The translations under genes and the position numbers were made by a program. Positions 16,890 to 26,190 of a stretch of DNA of 53,099 bases are shown here, in pieces. Source of the stretch: NIOZ-UU13 sp964653075 (GTDB lineage Bacteria; Planctomycetota; Phycisphaerae; Sedimentisphaerales; Anaerobacaceae); the NCBI GenBank assembly GCA_964653075.1, contig CAZZAX010000022.1, forward strand, positions 1 to 53,099. The letters run 5' to 3'. Each line of letters opens with the position of its first letter. Position 1 is the stretch's first letter. The notes under the pieces were generated by a model that was not told where the DNA came from, ran no database searches, and worked only from the letters and a program-made list of their open reading frames with translations.

Positions 16890-17618
16890 AATTAATCTCC
16901 TTAATTTAACAATTTAGGAACTATCCATAACCACAGGAAAGTGTGGAACAAAGCAAAAAAAGTATGCCCTGAAAAAAGCAGATTGATACCCCCTCAGAGC
17001 AGGAGAGTACAAAAAATATCAAAGAACGAATTTTGATAATGTGTTTTGCGAAATCCCTTCCAACAAAGCCACCAATAGTAGAAATATTGATTATATAATA
17101 AATTAGTGAAAAAAACAATGAAAAAACGTTTTTTTTCTGATTATTTTGGGGTTTTTAGTACTAATAATATGGTTTTTTTGGTAACGGCCATCAACGTCTG
17201 ATAATAATAATTTTTTCCTCCATTTTACACATATTTTTCAATAATTAGAATTAAGTGATTGTTCTATATTATAGTCTCTACATCAGCTCATATATATACG
17301 CCTTTTCAGTACAGTGAATGAATGATGTAATACTTCCAGCGTAAAATAAAAACACCTTATATTTGCTGAAACAAGTTAGAACTGCATTATCAAGATATTT
17401 TTCGATTGCTTATACCGACTGGCTCTCATATAATTAATTTTATACTAAGCACGAGTAATAAAGCTATTATGGCCACTTCTGATGGGTCAACCCTAATAGG
17501 GAAGATAGATGGGCATTTAGAGGAAAGTCTAACCATTCTTAATTTAGTATATTATTTTGGACAGACATTACTCTGGGACATAAAGCGGTAATTAATACAA
17601 TGAAAAGGCACATAACAA
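16890..17618. other. AT-rich divergent spacer
   Basis: The 729 bases separate the tpsB operon from the heme/sulfatase cluster. Apart from the promoter candidate I see A/T homopolymer runs (for example around 17122-17140). A 61-codon open frame at 17406-17591 (+) has no recognisable similarity, signal peptide or good ribosome-binding site and I do not call it a gene. Confidence 0.5.
17090..17118 (-). promoter_or_regulatory. Candidate promoter of the tpsB-tpsA operon
   Basis: On the minus strand a perfect TATAAT (17090-17095) follows TTGTTT (17113-17118) at 17 bp. It lies about 200 bases upstream of tpsB. The surroundings are AT-rich, so chance matches are possible. Confidence 0.35.
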
Positions 17619-20600
17619 ATGTGCCGGCTAACAACAATGAAAGTAAAAACTATCAGCTTCAACAATAAGCCTGTTATAAGCTTTAGTCTCATTTGTTGTA
17701 TCACAGTAATCATTTCTCCTTTAACATCCACAACCATAGCAGCCAATGCACGGGTATTTTCGTCTTCACTTGGTTATAACGAAGCGGTGCGATCTGTGAG
17801 CAGCTTTAATTTTGAATCCCTTCGTCTGGCCATTACCGACCTTTCAGAAACGTTCGGGCAGAGATATCCGAAAGGATTATATTATTTAACGAGCCTGGAT
17901 AATCTGGAAAAACCAAGCAAAATTATCCTCGACTCTGTTAATCATGGCGACAATTCAGTCAAAGAAGATGTGATAAAACTCGCACAAGACCTCAACAAGT
18001 TGAGTTTTGATGCACTGCTTTCCAACCCGCTGCTCGATTTCGAGAAGCTGCTGATTCTAAAACGTAAACGTGGCCAGCTCGGCCTGCCCGTAAATCATAA
18101 GTGCAACACAGGCATAGAGAGAACCAGCTACGATAATGAAATCGCTATACTGGCGCCCGTACATACCGGCGGAAGCTTAAAAAAGCTCTTTCGACCATCG
18201 GGTGGTCGATTCGTCGGTGAAATGGACCTGCACTTTGACGCCGGGAAACTGCTTTTCACTATGCCAAAGGGCAAAAGCTGGCAAATCTTCGAGATTAAAA
18301 CCGATGGCAGCGGTCTTCGACAAGTCTCACGAGGACTTAACCAGGAAGATATAGATAACTTTGACGGCTGTTATCTACCAGACGGGCGTATCGTCTTTTC
18401 CTCGACGGCTTCATACACAGGAGTGCCCTGCTGGCACGGCAAAGAGCGGGCATGCAATATCTATATTATGGATGACGACGGCGGCAACATGCGGCAGTTG
18501 TGTTTCGACCAGGACCTCGACCTTCACCCAGCAGTACTGCCCACAGGGCAGGTGATATTCAGTCGTTGGGACTATACGGGGCCTATGCATATCTATCTTC
18601 GTCCTTTAATGGTGATGAATCCCGACGGCACCGGCCAACGGGCCGTTTATGGAAGCAATTCGTATTGGCCGAACGCACTTTATTACCCACGAGGAATACC
18701 TGGTTCACCAAACAAAATTGTGGCTGTTATCGCAGGCTATCACGGAGTACCGCGGATGGGTGAGCTGGGATTGCTGGATATTACAAAGGGCTGGTATCAC
18801 GCGGACGGCGTTGTCCAGCGAATTCTTAACCGCGGCAAGCCTGTCAAAACGGTAATTCGTGATAATCTCGTCGATAAATCCTGGCCCAAGTTTCTTCATC
18901 CATACCCACTCAGTGAAAAGTTTTTCCTCGTCGCCTCAAAGTTAAATCGCAAATCTCCGTGGGGAATTTATCTGGTGGACGTATTTGACAATATGTTGCC
19001 GATTCATGTGCTGCCAAAGTATGACTTGTTCGAACCAATCCCATTAATCAGGACACCCCTTCCATTGATAATCCCCGACAGGGTGGACCTGAAACGACAG
19101 GATGCTGTTGTTTATCTGCATGATGTCTATGTCGGCCCCGGACTGGCCGGTGTACCACGGGGCACTGTGAAAAAATTGCGAATTGCTGCCTACCACTTCG
19201 GCTACCCGGGAATGGCCGGACCGGATAAAATCGGTTGTGGAGGCCCCTGGGAGGTAATGCGAATCATTGGTACAGTACCAGTGTATGAAGACGGCTCAGC
19301 AATGTTCAGCGTTCCAGCCAACACGCCATTGACTGTTCAGCCGCTGGATGAGCAGGGAAAGGCTGTACAATTAATGCGGAGCTGGTTCACGGCGATGCCC
19401 GGCGAGACCGTTTCCTGTGTTGGTTGTCACGAACAGCCGAAGCAAATCCCCATAACCCACAACAGGCTGGCAGCCAGACGTCCGCCAGTCAGCATCGAGC
19501 CGTGGTATGGTCAGCCGAGAGGGCTTGATTTCGAAAGGGAAGTTCAACCGGTACTGGACAAATACTGTATCTCCTGCCACAACGGCCAGGAACGGCCGGA
19601 CAATAAAAATATCGCCGACCTTCGCTCCGAACGTCATATTAAAAACTATAAAGGGCGTGAGCTTACGAGGCTCGGGGCAAATCGATTACATCCCGTTGTG
19701 CGAGATGCGCTCGGAGGCACAAAAGTTCTTTATACACCAGCCTATGAAGCACTGATACCTTATATACGCAGGGTCAATATCGAAGACCACGTCGGCTTAC
19801 TCAACCCGGGTGAATACCATGCCGATACGAGCGAATTAATACAGTTACTCAGCAAGGGTCATTATAATGTCTGCATTGACAACGAAGCCTGGGAGCGATT
19901 GATTACCTGGATTGACTTGAACGGCCCCTGTCACGGTACATGGTCTGAAGTAGCCCCTATTCCCGACCGGGCCGACCAACGGCGACGCGAATTGAACCAG
20001 CTATTTGGCGGACCTAAAGATAATCCTGAATGGATTCCTCAAATTCACCGCCTGTCAATTGAACCGATAACACCGGAACCAATACCTGAAACTAAAGCGG
20101 TTTATACCGTACAGCGTCCTGATTTACAGAGCAATATGCCCCTGCGGAGAGCCGCTGGAACAATTAATAAAACAATCGAACTGGATAATGGTGTAACAAT
20201 GAAGTTAGTGCGGATTCCAGCCGGCAATTTCTTTATGGGCGACCTCAACGGCGAGTCTGACGAACATCCGATTGTGCAAGTATCTATCAATCGAGACTTC
20301 TGGATGGGCATCTGCGAGGTTACCAATGAACAATACCACCTGTTCGACCCCGCCCACAACTCAGGATATTTTACAAAACGCTTCCAGGGTCCGGACGGCC
20401 CGGGTTTGTCACTCACAGCTCCAAATCAGCCGGTTGTTCGTGTCTCATGGGAGCAGGCATTCACCTTTTGCGGCTGGCTTTCAAAAAAGACCGGATTGAA
20501 GTTCACACTGCCTACTGAGGCCCAATGGGAGTATGCCTGTCGTGCAGGCTCAAAGCAGCCGCTTTCATACGGTGACAAAGACACAAACTCCTCGCCGTGG

Positions 20601-21086
20601 GCAAACGTTGCCGATATATCCCTCAGTGTTCGGCCGGATCCAACAGGCGGTTTGGAGTCAAACATAGTGGCCCACTTTGGCAAAGGTATTTTCGAGTCTG
20701 CCGTCTTTGGAGGAAACGTCCTTTGCGATTTACGTTTCGACGATGGTACTGTGGCAACCGCAGATGCAGGCAGTTACCAGCCAAACCACTGGGGCCTTTA
20801 TGATATGCACGGAAACGCCTGTGAATGGACCCGAACAACATATAAATCCTATCCATATAATCCTGACGATGGTCGCGACAACCCAACCGAAACAGGGAAA
20901 AAAGTTGTTCGCGGCGGTTCCTGGTGTGACCGTCCCACACGATGCCGTTCTGCTTTTCGCCTGAGTTATCCAACCTGGCAGCGTGTTCATAATGTCGGCT
21001 TCCGTGTCATTTGCCGGACAAACACACCAAAAACAAAAAAAAACATCTCCGCAAAGGATATAAAGCTCGAAGAAACAACTGATTAA
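17619..21086 (+). CDS. HzsA-related propeller, di-heme c and SUMF1 fusion protein
   Basis: This 1155-residue exported protein fuses three modules. After a signal peptide (to about residue 42) and a unique region, a TolB/HzsA-like propeller covers roughly 185-560 (LPDGRIVFSS, VMNPDGTGQRAV, GTVPVYEDGSAMFSVPA). Two heme c motifs follow, CVGCH (600-604) and CISCH (650-654), bridged by RPPVSIEPW. The last 280 residues (about 853-1132) are a SUMF1/formylglycine-generating-like domain: MVRIPAGNFFMG-like start, PTEAQWEYACRAG, MHGNACEWT and RGGSWCDRPTRCRSAFR. Cys1103 and Cys1109 are six apart, whereas classical FGE active-site cysteines are five apart, so sulfatase maturation is not assured. It opens a plus-strand cluster with a cytochrome, a glycosidase-like protein and two sulfatases. 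Start chosen at 17619 (AAAAGG 10 nt upstream); 17637 is an alternative. Confidence 0.85.
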   Translation: MCRLTTMKVKTISFNNKPVISFSLICCITVIISPLTSTTIAANARVFSSSLGYNEAVRSVSSFNFESLRLAITDLSETFGQRYPKGLYYLTSLDNLEKPSKIILDSVNHGDNSVKEDVIKLAQDLNKLSFDALLSNPLLDFEKLLILKRKRGQLGLPVNHKCNTGIERTSYDNEIAILAPVHTGGSLKKLFRPSGGRFVGEMDLHFDAGKLLFTMPKGKSWQIFEIKTDGSGLRQVSRGLNQEDIDNFDGCYLPDGRIVFSSTASYTGVPCWHGKERACNIYIMDDDGGNMRQLCFDQDLDLHPAVLPTGQVIFSRWDYTGPMHIYLRPLMVMNPDGTGQRAVYGSNSYWPNALYYPRGIPGSPNKIVAVIAGYHGVPRMGELGLLDITKGWYHADGVVQRILNRGKPVKTVIRDNLVDKSWPKFLHPYPLSEKFFLVASKLNRKSPWGIYLVDVFDNMLPIHVLPKYDLFEPIPLIRTPLPLIIPDRVDLKRQDAVVYLHDVYVGPGLAGVPRGTVKKLRIAAYHFGYPGMAGPDKIGCGGPWEVMRIIGTVPVYEDGSAMFSVPANTPLTVQPLDEQGKAVQLMRSWFTAMPGETVSCVGCHEQPKQIPITHNRLAARRPPVSIEPWYGQPRGLDFEREVQPVLDKYCISCHNGQERPDNKNIADLRSERHIKNYKGRELTRLGANRLHPVVRDALGGTKVLYTPAYEALIPYIRRVNIEDHVGLLNPGEYHADTSELIQLLSKGHYNVCIDNEAWERLITWIDLNGPCHGTWSEVAPIPDRADQRRRELNQLFGGPKDNPEWIPQIHRLSIEPITPEPIPETKAVYTVQRPDLQSNMPLRRAAGTINKTIELDNGVTMKLVRIPAGNFFMGDLNGESDEHPIVQVSINRDFWMGICEVTNEQYHLFDPAHNSGYFTKRFQGPDGPGLSLTAPNQPVVRVSWEQAFTFCGWLSKKTGLKFTLPTEAQWEYACRAGSKQPLSYGDKDTNSSPWANVADISLSVRPDPTGGLESNIVAHFGKGIFESAVFGGNVLCDLRFDDGTVATADAGSYQPNHWGLYDMHGNACEWTRTTYKSYPYNPDDGRDNPTETGKKVVRGGSWCDRPTRCRSAFRLSYPTWQRVHNVGFRVICRTNTPKTKKNISAKDIKLEETTD

Positions 21087-21160
21087 TAATATCTTTGACG
21101 CAGAAGGCATTGCGATGGATGATAGTAGAATCAAATGGTAATTACTATCGAGGACTAACA

Positions 21161-23056
21161 ATGAACGAGAAAAAAACGAAGCTACCTCCTTTTGTTACTA
21201 TGTTAATTTTGATGTTGTATCTGACAACCAATGCCGATTTGTCAGGACAGGATTATCTCTCACCCTCGGCGCTGGTAGCAGATAAACAGGCCGGGAAACT
21301 CTACATCGCTCAGACAACGGCCAAACAAGTGGCGGTTTTCGAAATCTCTACCGGCAAGGTAATCAATACTTATTCCCTACCGGCTGAGCCCAGCGGGCTG
21401 GCACTCTCCGCCGAAAAATCACGTCTATACGTTACTTGTGCCTCTCCGAAAGGTCAGGTCGAAGTAGTAAATCTACGGACCGGAAAAATTATAAATACTC
21501 TGCCTGCAGGACATACTCCAACGGCGCCGGTACTGAGCTCAAACGGCAAAACCCTGTATGTGTGCAGCCGCTTTGATAATAATGTCTCGGTCATCGACCT
21601 TACTTCACGCAAACAGATGGCCCGAATACCCGTCCAGCGCGAGCCGGTAGCAGCGGCACTTACTCCGGATGGTAGATTTCTGTTCGTGAACAACCATCTT
21701 CCCGCAGGAGTCGCCAACAAAGGAAATATCGCCGCAGCGGTCTCGGTCGTTGACACCACGACCAATAAAGTGATAACAACCATCGAACTTCCCAACGGCA
21801 CAACAGCATTGCAGGGAATCTGTATCTCGCCTGATGGCCGATACGCCTATACCACACATATCCTCGCCCGCTATACTGTTCCAACCACACAGTTGGAGCG
21901 AGGATGGATGAATACCAACGCACTCAGTATTATCGATGTCACCAATAAAGAATTATTTGAAACTGTCCTTCTTGATGATGTGGATTATGGTGCCGCCAAT
22001 CCATGGGCTGTCGGCTGCACTAATGATAATAAGTATGTCTGTGTCACCCATGCGGGAACCGACGAATTAAGCATTATTGAAGTTACTGCCTTACTCGACA
22101 AAATCGGGAAATATCATGCTGATGAAAAAAAGAACCAAGGCAGAGCAACGGGACAGTATAGTTATGGAAATTATGGTATAGATTCGAGACCTTTATCAAA
22201 TATTCCGAATGAGCTGAGTTTCCTTTACGGGATTCGGCAGCGTATTAAGCTCCGTGGTAAAGGTCCTCGCGCACTTGCAATATTTGGTTACAACATTTAT
22301 GTTGCTGAATATTTTACAGACAGTCTAACCTTGGTTGATTTAAACAAAACATCAGGCATCAAAACTGCTGCTTTGCCGCTCGGTTCACCACCTCAAATGA
22401 CACGAATACGCAGAGGTGAAATGCTCTTTCATGATGCCTCATTGTGCTTCCAGCACTGGCAGAGTTGCGCAAGCTGTCACCCGGGAGATGCAAGGGTCGA
22501 TGCCCTGAACTGGGACCTGCTTAATGACGGTTTGGGTAATCCTAAAAATACCAAAACCCTTCTGCTTGCACATAGAACCCCGCCGGCCATGATTACCGGT
22601 GTCCGGGAAAATGCCGAGGATGCCGTACGTGCCGGATTCAGGCATATCCTGTTTGCAGTACGCCCGGAGGAGGAAGTTAATTCAATCGATGAGTATCTCA
22701 AGTCGCTCAAACCGGTTCCAGGCCCTTATCTGGTTAAAGGCAAACTCAGCGCTTCAGCTAAACGTGGACGAAAAATATTTAATAAAGCAGGTTGTATCTC
22801 GTGCCACAAAGGAACGTTACATACAGACCTGAAGCAATACAATGTCGGCACAGGTGATGGATTAGATAAAGACAGGAAGTTCGATACTCCGGGTTTGGTC
22901 GAAGTATGGAGAACCGCACCATATTTATATGATGGACGGGCTGTCACTATCGAAGAGGTGCTTACAAAGTACAACCCGGATGACAAACATGGGATAACAT
23001 CTAATCTCTCTGACAAAGAGATTAGAGATTTGGCTAACTTCGTTCTCTCACAGTAA
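21161..23056 (+). CDS. YVTN-type beta-propeller fused to di-heme cytochrome c
   Basis: The start is the ATG at 21161, preceded by GAGGA and followed by a signal peptide; the frame extends further upstream but without support. Of 631 residues, the first two thirds form a YncE/YVTN-like seven-bladed propeller with repeated blades such as SSNGKTLYVCSRFDNNVSVID and SPDGRYAYTTH. The C-terminal third resembles di-heme cytochrome c peroxidase/MauG-type domains, with CASCH at 436-440 and CISCH at 545-549, and the TPGLVEVWRTAPYLYDGRAVTIEEVL block typical of those proteins. It probably transfers electrons or handles peroxide in the periplasm. It starts 74 bases after the SUMF1 fusion gene and lies 38 bases before the next gene, so co-transcription is likely. 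Confidence 0.85.
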   Translation: MNEKKTKLPPFVTMLILMLYLTTNADLSGQDYLSPSALVADKQAGKLYIAQTTAKQVAVFEISTGKVINTYSLPAEPSGLALSAEKSRLYVTCASPKGQVEVVNLRTGKIINTLPAGHTPTAPVLSSNGKTLYVCSRFDNNVSVIDLTSRKQMARIPVQREPVAAALTPDGRFLFVNNHLPAGVANKGNIAAAVSVVDTTTNKVITTIELPNGTTALQGICISPDGRYAYTTHILARYTVPTTQLERGWMNTNALSIIDVTNKELFETVLLDDVDYGAANPWAVGCTNDNKYVCVTHAGTDELSIIEVTALLDKIGKYHADEKKNQGRATGQYSYGNYGIDSRPLSNIPNELSFLYGIRQRIKLRGKGPRALAIFGYNIYVAEYFTDSLTLVDLNKTSGIKTAALPLGSPPQMTRIRRGEMLFHDASLCFQHWQSCASCHPGDARVDALNWDLLNDGLGNPKNTKTLLLAHRTPPAMITGVRENAEDAVRAGFRHILFAVRPEEEVNSIDEYLKSLKPVPGPYLVKGKLSASAKRGRKIFNKAGCISCHKGTLHTDLKQYNVGTGDGLDKDRKFDTPGLVEVWRTAPYLYDGRAVTIEEVLTKYNPDDKHGITSNLSDKEIRDLANFVLSQ

Positions 23057-23094
23057 AATCTTCAAACACGATATTATATAAGGAGGATAGAAAT

Positions 23095-26000
23095 ATGAGA
23101 AAAGGCACATCTCTTTTGAATCTGAGCCTGGCTTTCCCACTGCTAATTTTAATAAGCTGCAATACTTTTGGCGCCGGCATTCCGAACATAACAATCATCA
23201 GCCCATCAGGCGCAACAACAGCCGAACGTTTAGCTGCAAAAGAAGTTCGCCGTTATTTGTATTTGCGGACCGGCAAGCTGCTTCCAATCCTACAAACAAA
23301 TAAAAGACCTTCCCTGAAAATCCCGTTAATTATAGTTGGACAAAAAGAGCGTCCAGTTATTAAAACCTTCACCGCCAGAAATACAAAACTGGCAACTATC
23401 ATCAGCTCGTTGCAATCCCAGCAATATCTGCTAAAGACAATATCAACAAGACGAGGTCAATCTTTACTGATTGCCGGCGGCGATGATATTGGAACCCTTT
23501 ACGCCGCTTACCGATTCGCCGAACATCTGGGTGTACGTTTTTATATGCATGGCGACACAATTCCCGATAAAAAAATCCCTCTAAAAATTCCCAAACTCGA
23601 CGAAAAGGGCGAACCATTATTCAGCCTTCGGGGAATCCAGCCGTTTCATGATTTCCCTGAAGGGCCTGACTGGTGGAATACCGATGACTACAAGGCCGTT
23701 ATTGGACAGCTACCCAAAATGCGTATGAACTTCTTCGGGCTTCATACATACCCACAGGGGGGCGTCGGGCCGGAACCCACGGTTTGGATCGGCATGCCCG
23801 GCGATTTCAACAAAGATGGAACCGTAAAATTCAGCTATCCATCAAGACATTTCACCACACCCAACACCACCGGCGCATGGGGTTATAAGCCTGCAAAGAC
23901 AAGCGATTATACTTTCGGCGCGGCGCAGATTTTCGAGCGTGACGACTACGGCCCGGATTATATGCGCGGTATGAATCCATGGCCACAGCTTTCTCCGGAA
24001 AAAGCCAACAAACTATTTAATCGTATGGGCAAGACCCTCAAAGAAGCCTTCGAGTATGCTCACACTCTCGGTGTTAAGACCTGTCTGGGAACCGAAACAC
24101 CTCTCATCATACCTGACCCTGTAAAAGAACGGCTGAAAAGCAAGGGTATGGATCCTTCGGACCCGGCTGTTGTACAGCAGCTATACGAGGGTATGTTCCA
24201 GCGAATAACTAAAGCATATCCGCTTGATTACTATTGGTTCTGGACACCGGAAGGCTGGACATGGGGCAAACCGAAGGATGAACAGATTGAGGCCACATTA
24301 ACCGATTTCCGCGCTGCCATAGCAGCAGCCGACAAAGTAACGACGCCATTCACATTAGCTACCTGCGGCTGGGTTCTCGGGCCGCCAAAGGACAGGGCAT
24401 TATTTGACAATGTCCTGCCGAAGGAAATGCCTTTAAGCTGCATCAACCGCAATGTCGGATTTGCACCGGTCGAACCCGGCTTTGCCAGTATCGAAGGACG
24501 GCCTCAATGGGCCATCCCCTGGCTTGAGGACGACCCGGCGTTAATCATCCCGCAGCTTTGGGCCGGTCGTATGCGCCGTGATGCGGCCGATGCACTCGCT
24601 TACGGATGCACGGGCCTGATGGGTATCCATTGGCGCACGCGCATCCTCGGACCCAATGTCTCTGCACTGGCTCACGCCGCCTGGGAACAAAAAAGATGGA
24701 ATCCAAAATTCGGTAAGAAAATAAGGCCGCCGGAGTTGAAACTCTCAGAAGGCCGTGAAGGCGGCAACATCGCTCAGTTTCCCAATAATCCGATAGCCGA
24801 CACTCAAGAGGACGATCTTTATCAAACAGTCATATGGGACGTGAAAGCATATCGGCTGAAAGTGCCAAACGGCTCCTATACTGCAACACTTAAGTTCTGT
24901 GAACCGCATTACAACGCTGTGAATAAACGAGTCTTCGGCGTAAAGCTCCAGAATGAAAAGGTCATTGACAAGCTCGATATCTTCGCTGAGGTTGGCAAAG
25001 ATAGAGCGCTGGATTACACATTTGAGGATGTAAAAGTAATTGATGGCCTATTGACTATAGATTTTGTCAGCGAAGTGGAGTTTCCGTGCATCGCTGCCTT
25101 TGTTGTGAAGAGCAAAAATGTAACAAGGAAAATTAACTGTGGTGGGCAAGCCTATAAAGATTACCAGGCCGACTTACCGGCTTCAAGCTCCGACGAAAGA
25201 CCTCGTGACCTGCCTGCACGAGATTTCTACGCCGACTGGGCCTTGACGCAATTCGGACCTGAAGTGTTCGTACCGGTTGCCGAATTATTCACAAAGCTCG
25301 ATGGAGGACCTATGGCTCCGGACGGAGGAAAAAGGGCCGCTAAACTGCCGCGACCATCCACCTGGGTCAATGGCCCGGGAGGTATAAACCCTGATAAAAG
25401 ACCCTGGGAACAGGTCGGTAAAGAATATGCGTTTATAGAGATAATAACCAAATTACGTCAACAAGTCAGAGGGGCGGGCAATCTCGAACGGTTCGATTAC
25501 TGGCTTAATAACTTCCGCTATCTAAAGGCCGTCGGACAGGTAAATTGCACATGGGCACAATTCAACGAAGCCATGAACAAAGTCAAAGAACAAAAGCAGC
25601 CCGATGAACAGAAGCAATTGGCACGAAAGCTCGCACTTCCCTTGAGGAAAGAATTAGTGACTCAGGTCTCTGAAGTACATCGTTACCTTTTGGCAACCGT
25701 TACAACAAATGGAGCTATAGGCAACGTAACCAACTGGCAACAGCATATAATGCCTAAATTGCTAACCGAACCCGGCCAGGAGCTGGCCAAAATCTTAGGT
25801 GAGGACCTGCCGGCTGACGCAATACCTTCGAATCAATATGTTGGACCGTTACGAATCATTGTCCCAACAGTGCGTACAAGCCTGAACACCGGCGAGGACT
25901 TAAAACTTAAGGTAATCATCCTGTCACAGAAGCATACCGAAGATGCGGCTATCTACTGGCGAGCTATGGGCAAGGGCACATACAGCAGAATCGCTCTGAA

Positions 26001-26163
26001 ACATATTGCACGTGGAGTTTATTCTGCAACGATTCCTGCCAATCAGATTAAAGAGGACTTTGAGTACTATGTCAGAGTAAGCTCACCTGAAGGCCGGCAG
26101 ATTACTTTTCCCGCTTCGGCGCCACACGTTAATCAAACAATAATAGTCAATGATATTTTTTAA
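23095..26163 (+). CDS. DUF4838/GH67-N-type glycosidase-like protein with malectin domain
   Basis: This 1022-residue exported protein has a strong site (AAGGAGG) before its ATG and a signal peptide (1-27). Residues 30-150 resemble the alpha-glucuronidase N-terminal domain (ERLAAKEVRRYLYLRTGKLLP). Residues about 180-550 look like a TIM-barrel catalytic region (GLHTYPQGG, YYWFWTPEGWTW, GCTGLMGIHWRTR). Residues about 570-680 match a malectin-type sugar-binding fold (YTATLKFCEPHYNAVNKRVFGVKLQ). The C-terminal 340 residues contain a helical part and a terminal Ig-like segment. The N-terminal and malectin modules point to a carbohydrate substrate; I cannot name it, and the catalytic acids are not certain. 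Position between a cytochrome and two sulfatases suggests a sulfated polysaccharide. Confidence 0.75.
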   Translation: MRKGTSLLNLSLAFPLLILISCNTFGAGIPNITIISPSGATTAERLAAKEVRRYLYLRTGKLLPILQTNKRPSLKIPLIIVGQKERPVIKTFTARNTKLATIISSLQSQQYLLKTISTRRGQSLLIAGGDDIGTLYAAYRFAEHLGVRFYMHGDTIPDKKIPLKIPKLDEKGEPLFSLRGIQPFHDFPEGPDWWNTDDYKAVIGQLPKMRMNFFGLHTYPQGGVGPEPTVWIGMPGDFNKDGTVKFSYPSRHFTTPNTTGAWGYKPAKTSDYTFGAAQIFERDDYGPDYMRGMNPWPQLSPEKANKLFNRMGKTLKEAFEYAHTLGVKTCLGTETPLIIPDPVKERLKSKGMDPSDPAVVQQLYEGMFQRITKAYPLDYYWFWTPEGWTWGKPKDEQIEATLTDFRAAIAAADKVTTPFTLATCGWVLGPPKDRALFDNVLPKEMPLSCINRNVGFAPVEPGFASIEGRPQWAIPWLEDDPALIIPQLWAGRMRRDAADALAYGCTGLMGIHWRTRILGPNVSALAHAAWEQKRWNPKFGKKIRPPELKLSEGREGGNIAQFPNNPIADTQEDDLYQTVIWDVKAYRLKVPNGSYTATLKFCEPHYNAVNKRVFGVKLQNEKVIDKLDIFAEVGKDRALDYTFEDVKVIDGLLTIDFVSEVEFPCIAAFVVKSKNVTRKINCGGQAYKDYQADLPASSSDERPRDLPARDFYADWALTQFGPEVFVPVAELFTKLDGGPMAPDGGKRAAKLPRPSTWVNGPGGINPDKRPWEQVGKEYAFIEIITKLRQQVRGAGNLERFDYWLNNFRYLKAVGQVNCTWAQFNEAMNKVKEQKQPDEQKQLARKLALPLRKELVTQVSEVHRYLLATVTTNGAIGNVTNWQQHIMPKLLTEPGQELAKILGEDLPADAIPSNQYVGPLRIIVPTVRTSLNTGEDLKLKVIILSQKHTEDAAIYWRAMGKGTYSRIALKHIARGVYSATIPANQIKEDFEYYVRVSSPEGRQITFPASAPHVNQTIIVNDIF

Positions 26164-26190
26164 CCAATTGAACGATATTGAAACGGAGAA

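Noticed and set aside
17406..17591. 61-codon plus-strand frame
   Set aside because: There is no ribosome-binding site, family similarity or signal peptide.
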